Assembly: GCA_049999765.1 (NCBI GenBank)
Contig: JBNGIQ010009146.1
Span: forward strand, 1 to 64,000
Direction of reading: 5' to 3'
Length of the DNA stretch: 64,000 nt
Source of the DNA: Phaeoceros laevis
Taxonomy: Eukaryota > Anthocerotophyta > Anthocerotopsida > Notothyladales
The translations under genes were made by a program, and so were the position numbers. Of the stretch, positions 10,412 to 19,979 are shown in pieces (positions within the stretch are counted from its first letter, which is position 1; each line of letters starts with the position of its first letter). Under the pieces are notes generated by a model. It ran no database searches, was not told where the DNA came from, and was given only the letters and a program-made list of their open reading frames with translations.

Positions 10412-10575
10412 GTCTGTGCCACCTGGAAGCTGCAACCTGGTTGGGAGGAAGACACCCGCAATGCTTTGCCAGTGGACATGGAGACTAGGATAGCATACAA
10501 GGCTATCAAGGATCACAGCCCAGAATGGCAGGAAGAGGCAGGTCTACTTTTTGAAATCGTCTTTAAATACCTAAC

Positions 10576-11803
10576 GTGGCTCATATCCGCCTCAAGCTGC
10601 TCCAGGAAGCACATGACGTGCCGTCGGCAGCACATCCAGGCATAGGTAGGATTGCAGCGGCGCTGTCAGAGTTTTACTACTGGAAGGAGCTAAGGCAGGA
10701 CGTCAGAGACTTTGTTAAGACATGCGATATATGCCAAAGGATTAAGCCTCCTCACACTCGTCCAAGTGGGTTGCTGCAACCTCTCCCAGTTCCCTTAAGG
10801 CCATGGGAGCAGATCTCAGTGGATTTCATTGTAGGGTTGCCCCGTACTCGGGATGGATTTGATGCCATCCTTGTTTTTGTGGATAAGCTCAGTAGAATGG
10901 TTCACCTAGTTGCTACACAGGAAACTTGTACAGCAGAGCAGGCAGCAGATCTGTTCATGAGGAATGTGTATAAGTTGCACGGATTACCGGGATCCATCAT
11001 ATTTGATAGGGACCCCCGTTTTACTTCTCACTTTTGGCAGGCCCTCCACACGGGGCTGGGCACCAAGCTTTACCTGCCCACCGCCTTCCATCCCCAGAGC
11101 AACGAAGCCACGGAGAGGTCCAATCAGACCATAGAAGACATGTTGAGGGCATTTGTAAGTGCTAGGCAGGACCAATGGGAGAGGTACCTCCACTTCGTGG
11201 AGTTTGCATTTAACAATGCGGCTAACGCATCTACTGGCGTCAGTCCATTTTTCTATGTGGTTCATGTCCAAGAACTTTGCTTGATGCTGTGATTTCTGAC
11301 TGGGGGCGGGTGCCTACAGCTACAGACTACCTGCGAGCGCGAGTGGAGGCACTGCAGTTGGCCAGGCAGAGCGTGCACGACGCCCAAAATCGACAGGCGC
11401 AGCAGGCAAACCGCCATCGCAGAGAGGAGACGTACGAGGAGGGTGATCTCGTGATGCTGTCATCTAAACACTTGCACATTCCATGAGGGGTGCACAAGCT
11501 GTTCGACAGGTGGGTAGGACCCTTTCCAGTCGTTAAGGTTACAGGCCCTGCTGCGTTCCGGATCAAGCTATCAGTTAACAGCAGGATTCATGACGTATTT
11601 CACACGTCAATGCTCAAACCATACAGGGGTACTCCGCAAGATCGTCCTCCGGCGGATTTGACATATGGAGAGCCCGATTTTGAGGTAGAGTTCCTACTGC
11701 GACATCGACAAATTCACCAAAGATGGCAGTTTCCGGTGCTGTGGCCCGGCTACCCCCTGGCTGATGCAACATGGGAGCCATTGGTGAACCTCACCCACTG
11801 CCA
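10576..11803 (+). pseudogene. Level-2 gypsy integrase with chromodomain
   Basis: The 238-codon frame 10576-11292 has the zinc-binding region HPGIGRIAAALSEFYYWKEL...CDICQR. The catalytic core begins WEQISVDFIVGLPRT, the second Asp region is IIFDRDPRFTSHFWQAL, and the Glu region is SNEATERSNQTIED. A GPY/F-like region follows (WVGPFPVVKVTGPAAFRIKL). The chromodomain FEVEFLLRHRQIHQRW...LWPGYPLADATWEP ends near 11800. Chromodomain integrases steer insertion to modified chromatin. There is a frameshift at 11280 and a stop at 11484. The reading frame then runs into the LTR of the level-3 element. Confidence 0.87.
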
Positions 11804-12021
11804 AGACTGTAGTGGCAAGGATTTGATTGCTCTATTAGGATTTCTCAGCCGTTTAAATATGGTCGGGTTGTTACACGTGTCAGCCTGGAATTGTAGTTTT
11901 CAGGGGCCATATTATTCGTAGCCACTTTTACTTCGCGTAACTTCTTGTATCTTCTTTTACCCCTACTTTAACTCTACTCTTGCTACTATTACTTCCCTCC
12001 TAACTACGGTTAACCATCACA
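11804..12021 (-). repeat. 3' LTR of level-3 element (truncated terminus)
   Basis: Roughly 90% identical by eye to 22071-22299, ending (plus strand) GGTTAACCATCACA. The first about 16 bp of the plus-strand LTR (TGTTACAGCGCTCGCG) are missing or replaced. A minus-strand purine run GGGGTGAG abuts it at 12022-12029, as a polypurine tract should. Confidence 0.75.
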
Positions 12022-12689
12022 CTCACCCCGGGGGGTCAGGCTTCGTCCTCGAAGCCTAGAATTGTAAGTTAATCACAGCAAGAAAAGGGCCACTATTACA
12101 GCGGCCAATTACAACGCGTTTAGGGTTTTTTACAACGTTTTTGGGAGAAATTACGACTCTTCAACGGCCTTGGTCGCCGGGGCCCCTCCATTGCTAATGT
12201 CGGAGTATTCTTCTGTTGTTGCCGATGTAATCGGCCCCTGGTAATGCCGATGTAACAGGCCCGCGTTGTACTGCCCTGTAATTGGACCCGGTTTGCTGCC
12301 TGATCTGGGCAGATAAAAAGTACAGGTAAAAGTGAAAAGGTAAAAGGTAAAAGGGGAAACGTACATGGTAAATAGTAAAAGATCAAATATAAAAGAGATT
12401 ATTTTTAACCTTTTACTATCCATTTTACTACGGCTTACAAGGCCGTTGTAATCGGGCTAACGTCGCCGTCGTTTTCCTGTTTACTACATAGTTGTTTCCG
12501 TGTTTACCATGGCGTTGCAAACCTGCCCTTCAACGACTTTGTAACCAGCTCTACAACACTTTTACAATGAATTGGTTACAGCGCAATCCGTCGTAAAATG
12601 ACGTTTGTGCGCAACATGCAAACACGCAAAACGCAAAACTGGCTGCCTGGCTGACCCCTACAACCAGCCTACTACACAAAACACCAAAA

Positions 12690-12965
12690 TGGCATCCTAC
12701 CTGACCAATCTGGTTGCCTGCCTACCCCCTACAACCAATCTGGCTGCCTGGCTGCCCCCTACAACCAATCTGGCTGCCTGGCTGCCCCCTACAACCANNN
12801 NNNNNNNNNNNNNNNNNNNNNNNNNNNNNNNNNNNNNNNNNNNNNNNNNNNNNNNNNNNNNNNNNNNNNNNNNNNNNNNNNNNNNNNNNNNNNNNNNAAT
12901 CTGGCTGCCTGGCTGCCCCCTACAACCAATCTGGCTGCTTGGCTGCCCCCTACAACCAGCCTGCC
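12690..12965. repeat. 31-bp tandem array with assembly gap
   Basis: Tandem copies of AACCAATCTGGCTGCCTGGC plus TGCCCCCTAC flank a 100-bp run of N at 12798-12897. The gap lies inside the array, so copy number is unknown. The open frames here are products of the repeat. Confidence 0.9.
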
Positions 12966-13629
12966 TGCACAAAACACCAAAAATGGCAACCTGCCTGACC
13001 CCTACAATCAACCTCCTACACTCAGCTCTCATCCTTCATGTCATTAATGGTGTCCACAATGGTCTCCACATAGTGCAGAGCACTATGGAAGGAGTTGCCT
13101 CACCAGTGTCCTCAACAATGTCCACCTGAACCTGTGGTTCCACACCCTTGCTGATGCCCCTTCCTCACGCTCCAGACCAGCCTCAAATCTCTTACCTGCA
13201 AAGGTGGCAAATCCAAATCAGGATTCGCAAACAGCAGCAATTTCTGCGGCTTCTCCTACCTACAATGAAGGCAACACTAATTAGGCCCAATCCTGCATAT
13301 AAAAAAATCACTAAACAGAGATGCCCATGTACTCACCTAGTCATTCGGATAGGCCTTTCATGTACTTGAATGTCCAATCCGTCACTGTCCCAGCAGCCTG
13401 CCTCCGGAAAATTTCCGCTGTAAGCATGTATGGCTGTAAAAAAATGTCAGTAGTGCATGTCTTCACATGGCATACCAGGAATGCGAACTATGGCCTAGGC
13501 AACGACAACCGCACGATCAGATTCTCCTCATGCCTTGGCAGCCTCAAAAACACACAAAACCAGCAGCTGCCAGCCCTCTCGAACAAAAAACCAATGTTGT
13601 GAAGTTCAAAAAAAGGTTTGAACTCCGGG

Positions 13630-13892
13630 CAAACGTCCCCCAATCGCTACTGGGATGGGGGGCGTTTGCCATACTAGTAAGTTAGTAACCTGGGGTGAAT
13701 CAGTACTGGGATGGGGGGCGTACTAATAAGTTAGTAACTCCACCATAAATCAGCATTAGGATGGGGGGCGTGCTAGTTAGTTAGTAACTCCACCACGAAT
13801 TAGCACTGGGATGGGGGGCATACTTGTAAATTAGTAACTCCACCATGAATCAGCACTGGAATGTTTGCCCCCCATCCCCAGTGCTGATTCAC
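13630..13892. repeat. About 55-60 bp tandem array closed by an inverted unit
   Basis: About four units with the core ACTGGGATGGGGGGCGTAC and TAGTAACTCCACCATGAATC run from 13630 to 13860. They are followed at 13863-13892 by the reverse complement of the core (GCCCCCCATCCCCAGTGC TGATTC). The final unit and the inverted copy can fold into a hairpin. Confidence 0.8.
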
Positions 13893-14273
13893 TATTCTGT
13901 AGGAACTATTATTGCCTGTGGTGAAACAACACGCCTTGCCGTGCCATGTAAAACCAAGGCTGGTGTGACAGCCAGCCCCGCTCGGGCTTCTCATATGCAC
14001 AAGCCAAGCCCCAAGATTGAGCCAGGGCCACGTGCCACCGGGCACTTCCGCCATGTGGGCAGCCGTGCCCTTGACCATGGCAGCGCCTCGTCGCAGCCTG
14101 CCCGGCCCCTTGTGGTGAAACCCACAAGCAAGTCTGTTGGATATGAGCTTATGCACGCACGCCACGCGGCCGGGGTTGAGGCGGTGGCCGATGGACACAC
14201 CTACTTTTCACCCTGAACCCAGAAACCCCAATGTCGGCGCGCCACGTACAATCACGAAGTAAACCCAACACGG

Positions 14274-14482
14274 GCGTCCATGCCTGGGTGGGCATGGAAC
14301 CGGGCACAACCCGGCATCCCTTGTCACGATGCTGTTATTTTTACAACGGCAAACAACGACGCTGTAAATGCATTGTAGCGTCCATGCCCGGGTGGGCATG
14401 GAACCGGGCACAACCCGGCATCCCCTGTAGCGATGCTGTTATTTTTACAACGGCAAACAGCGAGCGTTGTTGTCGCTGTATT
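14274..14482. repeat. Duplicated block of about 104 bp with internal palindromes
   Basis: Two copies, starting at about 14277 and 14381, share GTCCATGCC(T/C)GGGTGGGCATG, ACCGGGCACAACCCGGCATC and CGATGCTGTTATTTTTACAA. Each contains two near-palindromes. They belong to the right subterminal zone of the CACTA-like element. Confidence 0.85.
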
Positions 14483-14629
14483 TGTATGTAGCAACCAATA
14501 ACAACGCTGAAAATGCATTGTAATTCATCAAATTACAACGTTTGACCTTCTTACAGTTTTACAGCATGCTGTAGGAACGCTGTAACGTCGCTACAGTGCG
14601 CTGTACTAATGGCCCTTTTCTTGTTGTGT

Positions 14630-15933
14630 TCAATGTTCCTTGGCATACTCGTGGATTAGCTCATCAGCATTATGCATATTATGAACAGGCTCCCTTGTGG
14701 CATCGGATGTTGGGTAGCCTTTCCAGAGAACTAAAAATTGCCATTGGCGCCGTGACACCCTGTGTTGGAGGATGCGCCCTACTTCAAACTCGTCTTGACC
14801 GACTTCCCAGACTAGTGGCGATCGGCTAGGTGGGGTTCCATAGGATCTGCGCAAGAGTGAAGCATGGAAGACATTATGGATTTTGAATTGAGCTGGAAGC
14901 TCTAACCTGTAGGCCACCTTGCCAATGAGCTGAATAATTCGATATGGTCCTATATAACGGTCCGAAAGCTTCCTTGCATAATGAGCTGGCAAATCGATAT
15001 ACTTTGTGGATAGCATTACTAGGTCCCCCACCTGAAAATCTCCTAGACGTCGCTGCCTGTCTGCATATTGCATTTGTCGGTTCTGAGCTTCGAGTGCTTG
15101 CTGTCGGGCTAACTGCTGGGCTCGTAAGCGAACCTGCAGGAAATCAGCCGTAGCAGGAGTGTTAGCAGCTGCTGGCAGGGTAGCTGTTAAGATTTTCTCT
15201 GGATGTTGTCCCCCATTGAGGAAGAAAGGGGTATAGCATGTTGCTGCAGCCACGGTGTCATTGAAGGCAAATTCAGCGAAGTGTAAAAAATCATCCCAAA
15301 TCACCTGATGCATGCTACAATGAGATCTGGGAAAGTCTTCAATAGTCTGATTGGCTCTTTCTGTCGCCCCATCGGTCTCAAGGTGATATGCCGTAGACAT
15401 GCACAATTCGGTGCCCAAAGCTTTATGAACAGCTCTCCAAAAGTTAGATGTAAACCGTGGATCCTGATCACTTACAATGGATTTTGGTAACCTATGTAGC
15501 TTGTAGACATGTCTGATGAACAGGTCGGCTGTGTCCTCCGCATTGATAGTCTCCCTGGTTGGAATCAGATGGACCATAAGTGTAAATTTGTCAGTAAAAA
15601 CGAGAATTGCATTGTACCCATTCTTGGTGGTTGGTAGTCCCAAATAAAATCCATGGTGACTTGCCTCCAGGGTTTTGATGGTACAGGTAACGGTTGCAGA
15701 AGTCCCCCTTTTTTAGTTCTTGATGCTTTCACTCTTTGACAAATGTCACATTCCCGAACAAACTTCCTGATTTGCTGGTTCATAGCTGGCCAGTAATACT
15801 GACGACTTACAGACTGTTGCGTCCTTTGAATGCCAAGGTGCCCTGCAGAAGGGGTATTGTGAGCTTCCATAATAATCATCCTCCTAAGTTCTTTACATCC
15901 TGGAATGTACAGCCTACTTTTAAAGTATAACAA
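14630..15933 (-). pseudogene. Level-3 gypsy integrase with chromodomain (antisense)
   Basis: Frame 15933-15565 has the zinc region HNTPSAGHLGIQRTQQSVSR...CDICQRVKA. Frame 15643-14630 (337 codons) follows with FTDKFTLMVHLIPTRETINA, SIVSDQDPRFTSNFW and DGATERANQTIED, so the visible Asp and Glu positions are present. A GPY region (YIGPYRIIQLIGKVAYRLEL) and the chromodomain FEVGRILQHRVSRRQWQFLV, LWKGYPTSD complete it, ending YAKEH and stop. Only the join near 15600 and minor changes break it. It is the best preserved pol part of the nest. The CACTA-like element starts within a few bases of its stop. Confidence 0.88.
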
Positions 15934-16114
15934 CCGATTTTCTTACTTCCAGTCTGACTGCTGTCCCTCTACAAGAGTGGGTATGACTTGTTGAGCCATC
16001 TCATCTCCTGTTAGAACTTCTTTGATCTTGGATATCCATGATTTTTGGTCTTGTAGCCTACTGACCACAAGGGCATTTAACTAAACGCGATTTAAGGCAT
16101 CAGCCACGTGGTTT

Positions 16115-17557
16115 TCAGACCCTTTCACATACTTGACTAAAGGAATATTGCTGCAGTAACTCGAGCCAGCGGGCCTGCTTTCTTGAAAGTGTGGCTTGCG
16201 TCTGCAAATATATCAAAGGGTGATGATCAGTTTCTGATGAAAAATGAGTACCCTCCAAAAAACATCTCCATTCTTTGATAGCTAAGATCTGTGCCAAGGC
16301 CTCCTTTTCGCTGGTTGTCCAGCTTAGCTCTGCCCCTTTCAGTTTTCTTGAAAAATACGCTATAGAATGCATGTCATGCTCATCTTGCTGTTTCAAAACA
16401 GCTCCTACCGCCATGTCAGAAGCATCAGTGATAACCACAAACTCTTTCTCGTAATCGGGGTACTTCAGTACAGGTGCCGTGGTCAGAGCTTCCTTTAGCT
16501 GATTGAAAGCTTTTTCTTGCTCCAGCTCCCATTTCCAGTCCCGTTCTTGCTGCAACAGATTCGTCAATGGTGTAGCAATACCCGCAAAACCTTGAACGAA
16601 CTTTCTATAGTAATTTGCAAGTCCAAGAAACGATTGTAAATCCTTTACACTTTTAGGGTTTGGCCAGTCCTTGATCACCTGTGTTTTTGCAGGGTCGACC
16701 CGAATTCCATGTTGATCTATGATATGTCCAAGGTATTCTAGGGTTTCATCCATGAATTCACATTTGGATACCTGAGCATACAGTTGGTGCTCCCGCAACC
16801 GTTGCAAGGTCTTTCTGAGTTTGCTAATATGCTCCTCCTTCGTTTTGCTGAATACCAAAATATCATCCAAGAATACAACTAAACCATCATTGATCAGATC
16901 TCTAAAACCGTCATTCATAAGGCCCTGGAATGTAGCCGGTGCATTAGTGAGGCCAAAAACTCATGACAAGCCACTCATAGTGGCCATACCTTGTATTGAA
17001 GGCCGTTTTTGCTATGTCCTCTTCAGCGATTTGTATTTGATGGTATCCTGCAGCCAAATCCAGTTTGGAGAAGAATCGCGCACCCGCCAAGTTCTCTAAC
17101 AATTTGTCAATACAAGGCAATGGGTAGTTATTCTTGTGGGTAATCCGATTTAAAGCACGGTAATCTACACACATCCTTAATTTACCGTTTTTCTTCTTGG
17201 TGAACAATATTGGTGCCCAATATTGGTGCCCCATATGGCGAGGTCAAGGGTCGGACATATCCCTTCTTGATCAATTCTTCCACCTGACTCTTAGCTTCCT
17301 GCAACTCAAGGGGAGACATCTTATAGCATGGTTTGTGAGGTGGAATGTGTTCACATGGAATCAACTCTATCTGTGGTCAACAGCCCTTTTTGGTGGTAGT
17401 CCAGGTGGAAGCCCGTCGACTAAGACATCTCGATATTCTGACAGCACCTCCTGTAATTCTAAGCACATTGGTTTCAGTTCACTGGCATTCTGCATGGGTT
17501 CTTCCCCCTTGCTGCACTCAACTACATTCTTCCTTCGAATTACAAACAAAAAGGCTT
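16115..17557 (-). pseudogene. Level-3 gypsy reverse transcriptase and RNase H (antisense)
   Basis: Frames 17549-17367, 17364-17182, 17234-16944 and 16918-16115 together give a nearly whole RT/RNase H. Landmarks: FVIRRKNVVECSKG, DVLVDGLPPGLPPKRAVDHR, the fingers [48 protein letters not shown], the catalytic VVFLDDILVFSKTKEEH, thumb DLQSFLGLANYYRKFV, and RNase H VITDASDMAVGAVL. A short direct duplication at 17209-17229 (CCAATATTGGTGCCC) shifts the frame near 17200, and another frameshift sits near 16930. Upstream coding is cut at 17557 by the 1.8-kb TIR element. Confidence 0.87.
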
Positions 17558-17576
17558 AACAAGGTCTCCTGAAAAA

Positions 17577-17608
17577 GGGTATAGTCTCCACATGTGGAGA
17601 CTATACCC
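17577..17608. repeat. Perfect 32-bp palindrome in TIR element end
   Basis: GGGTATAGTCTCCACA is followed immediately by its exact reverse complement. The half-site word GGTATARTCTCCAC recurs beside the related terminal repeat at 34398, so it is probably a subterminal transposase-binding word present here in inverted duplicate. Confidence 0.95.
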
Positions 17609-18631
17609 TTATAGGCACATTCCAAATGTGGTCCATTTTTTTTCTCTTAATTTTGCCTTTTATGGGTTTTTTTAAAGAGCAATGACATTTTATCCCGGAT
17701 GGCCGTTTTTTTGGCACAATTCCGTGATTTATGGGGGAAAAACACGTGGCGATGGACGTCCTTCGAAACCCATACGCTGTTTTTGCAATTTTTAAGGAGA
17801 AACGTAAATACCAGGCATCCAAGGAAGCCACGATTTGCCCAAGTCCACACTCATCTCGGCTCGCGCTCGGGCGACAAGGTTCACGCTCGGAAACACATGT
17901 TCTCGCTACAAAACCCACCTGGAAGACCGGTGAAGGGATGCAGGCCTGTAGAGAGCAGCCCTCCAGCACTTGCTGCTTCATTGGTAGACGTATAAATTTA
18001 CACACACTAGCCAATCTACCACAAGCAAGAAGTTGTCCTCACCGGATCATCTCAATGCTGAACAGGTACAAGTTTGCTGACGCACGCTTGCAAAGTAAAT
18101 TTTATGGCCAAAAAATCACAGCTGCGCTTGTCTTGCTTCTCCTCTCCTCTCTTGCGCCTTCTTGCACTCTCATCGTCACTGCCCGCGCGCGTGCCTGCCT
18201 CCAGGTTGGTCATGTTCTTGCCCATTCACGCATGGCCGCCTCTTGCGTGCTTGCTTTGCTTTGGTTGCCTTTGCCTGCCTGCGTGGAGGTTGTTGAATGC
18301 CCTGGGGCACGGCAGCAGCAGGTGCGATTGTAGCGGCCAGCTTTGCCGCTGCCGGCTGCCTGGTGGTTGAATTGGTGCCTGGGAGCGGAGTGGACTCGGT
18401 GGTTGTGGTGGCAGGCGGGGGAGGGGGCCGGGCCGCCTTTACCTCGCCTTGCCTCGCCTCTGCTCCGAGCTTGCTATTCTGCTGTTGCTGCCTCCTCCTC
18501 TGGCTCGGTGCCTGCCTGCCTGCCTGCGCCAAAGGCTTTGTTTTTTTGTGAAAGGTTGCAGTGCGTGGATGCGGTGCAATGTCGCTTTCTTGATCCTCCT
18601 GGAGCCGCCGCATGCTGCTGTGCCTGTGCCC

Positions 18632-18820
18632 TGTCTCATGCCACACTCGCGGCTCTGCTGTTTCCGGATCTTGGCNNNNNNNNNNNNNNNNNNNNNNNNN
18701 NNNNNNNNNNNNNNNNNNNNNNNNNNNNNNNNNNNNNNNNNNNNNNNNNNNNNNNNNNNNNNNNNNNNNNNNNNNTCTCATGCCACACTCGCGGCTCTGC
18801 TGTTTGCCAGATCTTGGCGG
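18632..18820. repeat. Direct repeat flanking a 100-bp gap
   Basis: TCTCATGCCACACTCGCGGC followed by TCTGCTGTTT and (G)CC(A/G)GATCTTGGC occurs on both sides of the N run at 18676-18775. The gap probably hides further tandem copies or marks a misjoin of the repeat. Confidence 0.8.
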
Positions 18821-19463
18821 CCCGGCCTCGTTGGATTTTTGTGCGAACAGACCCGGCGCTGGATTGCAAATCCGGAAGTGGTGGAAGAAAATTGGAATTG
18901 GGATTGAGCAGGATCTCAGGAGCGGTGGAGGAGAGGATTGTGGAATTGCAACATTTCCTCCGTGACCGCACCTTTTCTGCTACCCGAGCTGCAACAGCTC
19001 CGCACACTAGCAGTGGCATTGCACGGCAGGGGATCATGACGTAGGTGGAACGGGCAGGGTCGTTAGGACGTGCGGAGCTCGACAGGTGGCTCGCCAAAGA
19101 TGCCGCTAATTGCTGCCTCCTGGAGTTCTCCGGTTAGTGCCGTGCGTGCCAGTCTTGCAAAAAAAAATTTGTGTGGGAGAGTGTGGGAGCTTGACTTTTT
19201 ACTTTTTTTAAAAAGCTCGAAATCGCACTTCTCCAAAACGAACACATGTCTGGAAAAATTAAAAATTTCATGTCCGCGCCAATAGGCCATTTTCACGGAG
19301 ACACCTTGGCCATTTTCCAAGTTTAGGGAGTTTCGCGAAGGCACGTTATAGGCACGAAGAGCCGTTCCCGGGTCCAAGGAGACCTTATTGCTTCTGTTCC
19401 CTTCTCTATATAGTCATGAAGACTGGTGTTTGCAGACACTATCTGAATTTTAGGCCTCCTGTC

Positions 19464-19979
19464 CTACTGTGGTATCCTGCATAACCGCTCACCTCGAACC
19501 ATCACCCTGTGGCCATTGCAGGTCAAGAGTAATTCCTTTTCTTTCCACGTGATGGCAGGATTATGGTCTTCAAGCCATGGCATACCAAGCAATAAATCAT
19601 ACCCATTATGTAGCTCTGTCATAGTAAATTGAGTCCTTTCTCTGTGCTCACCCATTCGTAAAGTGTTTGCTCTACTAAGTGTGGTTTCCTCTGTACTCCT
19701 GTGCCCGTCTGCTAACTGAACTTTGCCACAAGACTTGTTAGTATCCAACTTCCACTTCTTTGCATAAGCTTTGGACATGAAACTTGTATTCGCTCCGCAG
19801 TCCAGCAGAATACGACTTGCGTGGCCATTTATTTTCCCCTGTACTACAAATAGATTTTGCACTTGTACTCCTTCAGCTCCACATTTGCATTCTTCAAAAT
19901 CCTTGGAACTCATAGCATTATTGGTTAGCTTGCAAGCGCATACCTCGTCCATTGGGGGTGCCTCCTCCCCAGCAGTCAC
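19464..19979 (-). pseudogene. Level-3 gypsy aspartic protease (antisense)
   Basis: A 171-codon minus-strand frame. ILLDCGANTSFMSKAYAKKW carries the retropepsin active site (DCG form), followed by LADGHRSTEETTLSRANTLR and GYDLLLGMPWLEDHNPAITW, the second conserved half. The end KELLLTCNGHRVMVRGERLC is the linker to RT, paralleled in level 2 by the LTLQLGSRRVVIKGGRE stretch. A stop follows at 19464. Further on, the linker runs into the TIR element. Confidence 0.85.

Larger units (their letters stand above)
12074..14628. mobile_element. Non-autonomous CACTA-like element
   Basis: Left end CACAGCAAGAAAAGGGCCAC, and the right end read inward is CACAACAAGAAAAGGGCCAT. This closely resembles the plant CACTA terminal repeat CACTACAAGAAA, with the third or fourth base changed. 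Both ends are rich in short TTACAACG/GCTGTAACG/TACAGCG words, like CACTA subterminal repeats. No transposase is inside. It holds a 31-bp tandem array, a 60-bp array and a duplicated 104-bp block. The flanks AAT and TTC do not match as a 3-bp duplication. It sits between the level-3 integrase stop and its 3' LTR. Confidence 0.7.
17558..19389. mobile_element. TIR DNA transposon of about 1.8 kb, 4-bp target duplication
   Basis: Left end AACAAGGTCTCC (17558-17569) and right end GGAGACCTTATT (19378-19389) are inverted repeats with one mismatch. They are flanked by GCTT on both sides (17554-17557 and 19390-19393). Removing the element and one GCTT restores the gypsy reading frame across the site (...KGTEA then FLFVIRRKN), matching the level-2 homologue GTEFVLFVLRE, so the boundaries are well supported. 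The inside is GC-rich with open frames but no transposase I recognise. A 100-bp gap (18676-18775) lies between two copies of TCTCATGCCACACTCGCGGC. Superfamily unresolved; 4-bp duplications are known for Sola and Ginger. Confidence 0.8.

Noticed and set aside
12690-12965. Regular 31-bp repeat resembling a CRISPR array
   Set aside because: Units are directly adjacent without unique spacers, and the context is a plant nuclear transposon; it is an ordinary minisatellite.
18176-19097. Long ORFs on both strands across 18.2-19.1 kb
   Set aside because: They cross a run of N and reflect high GC; no domain is visible, and they lie inside a non-autonomous TIR element.
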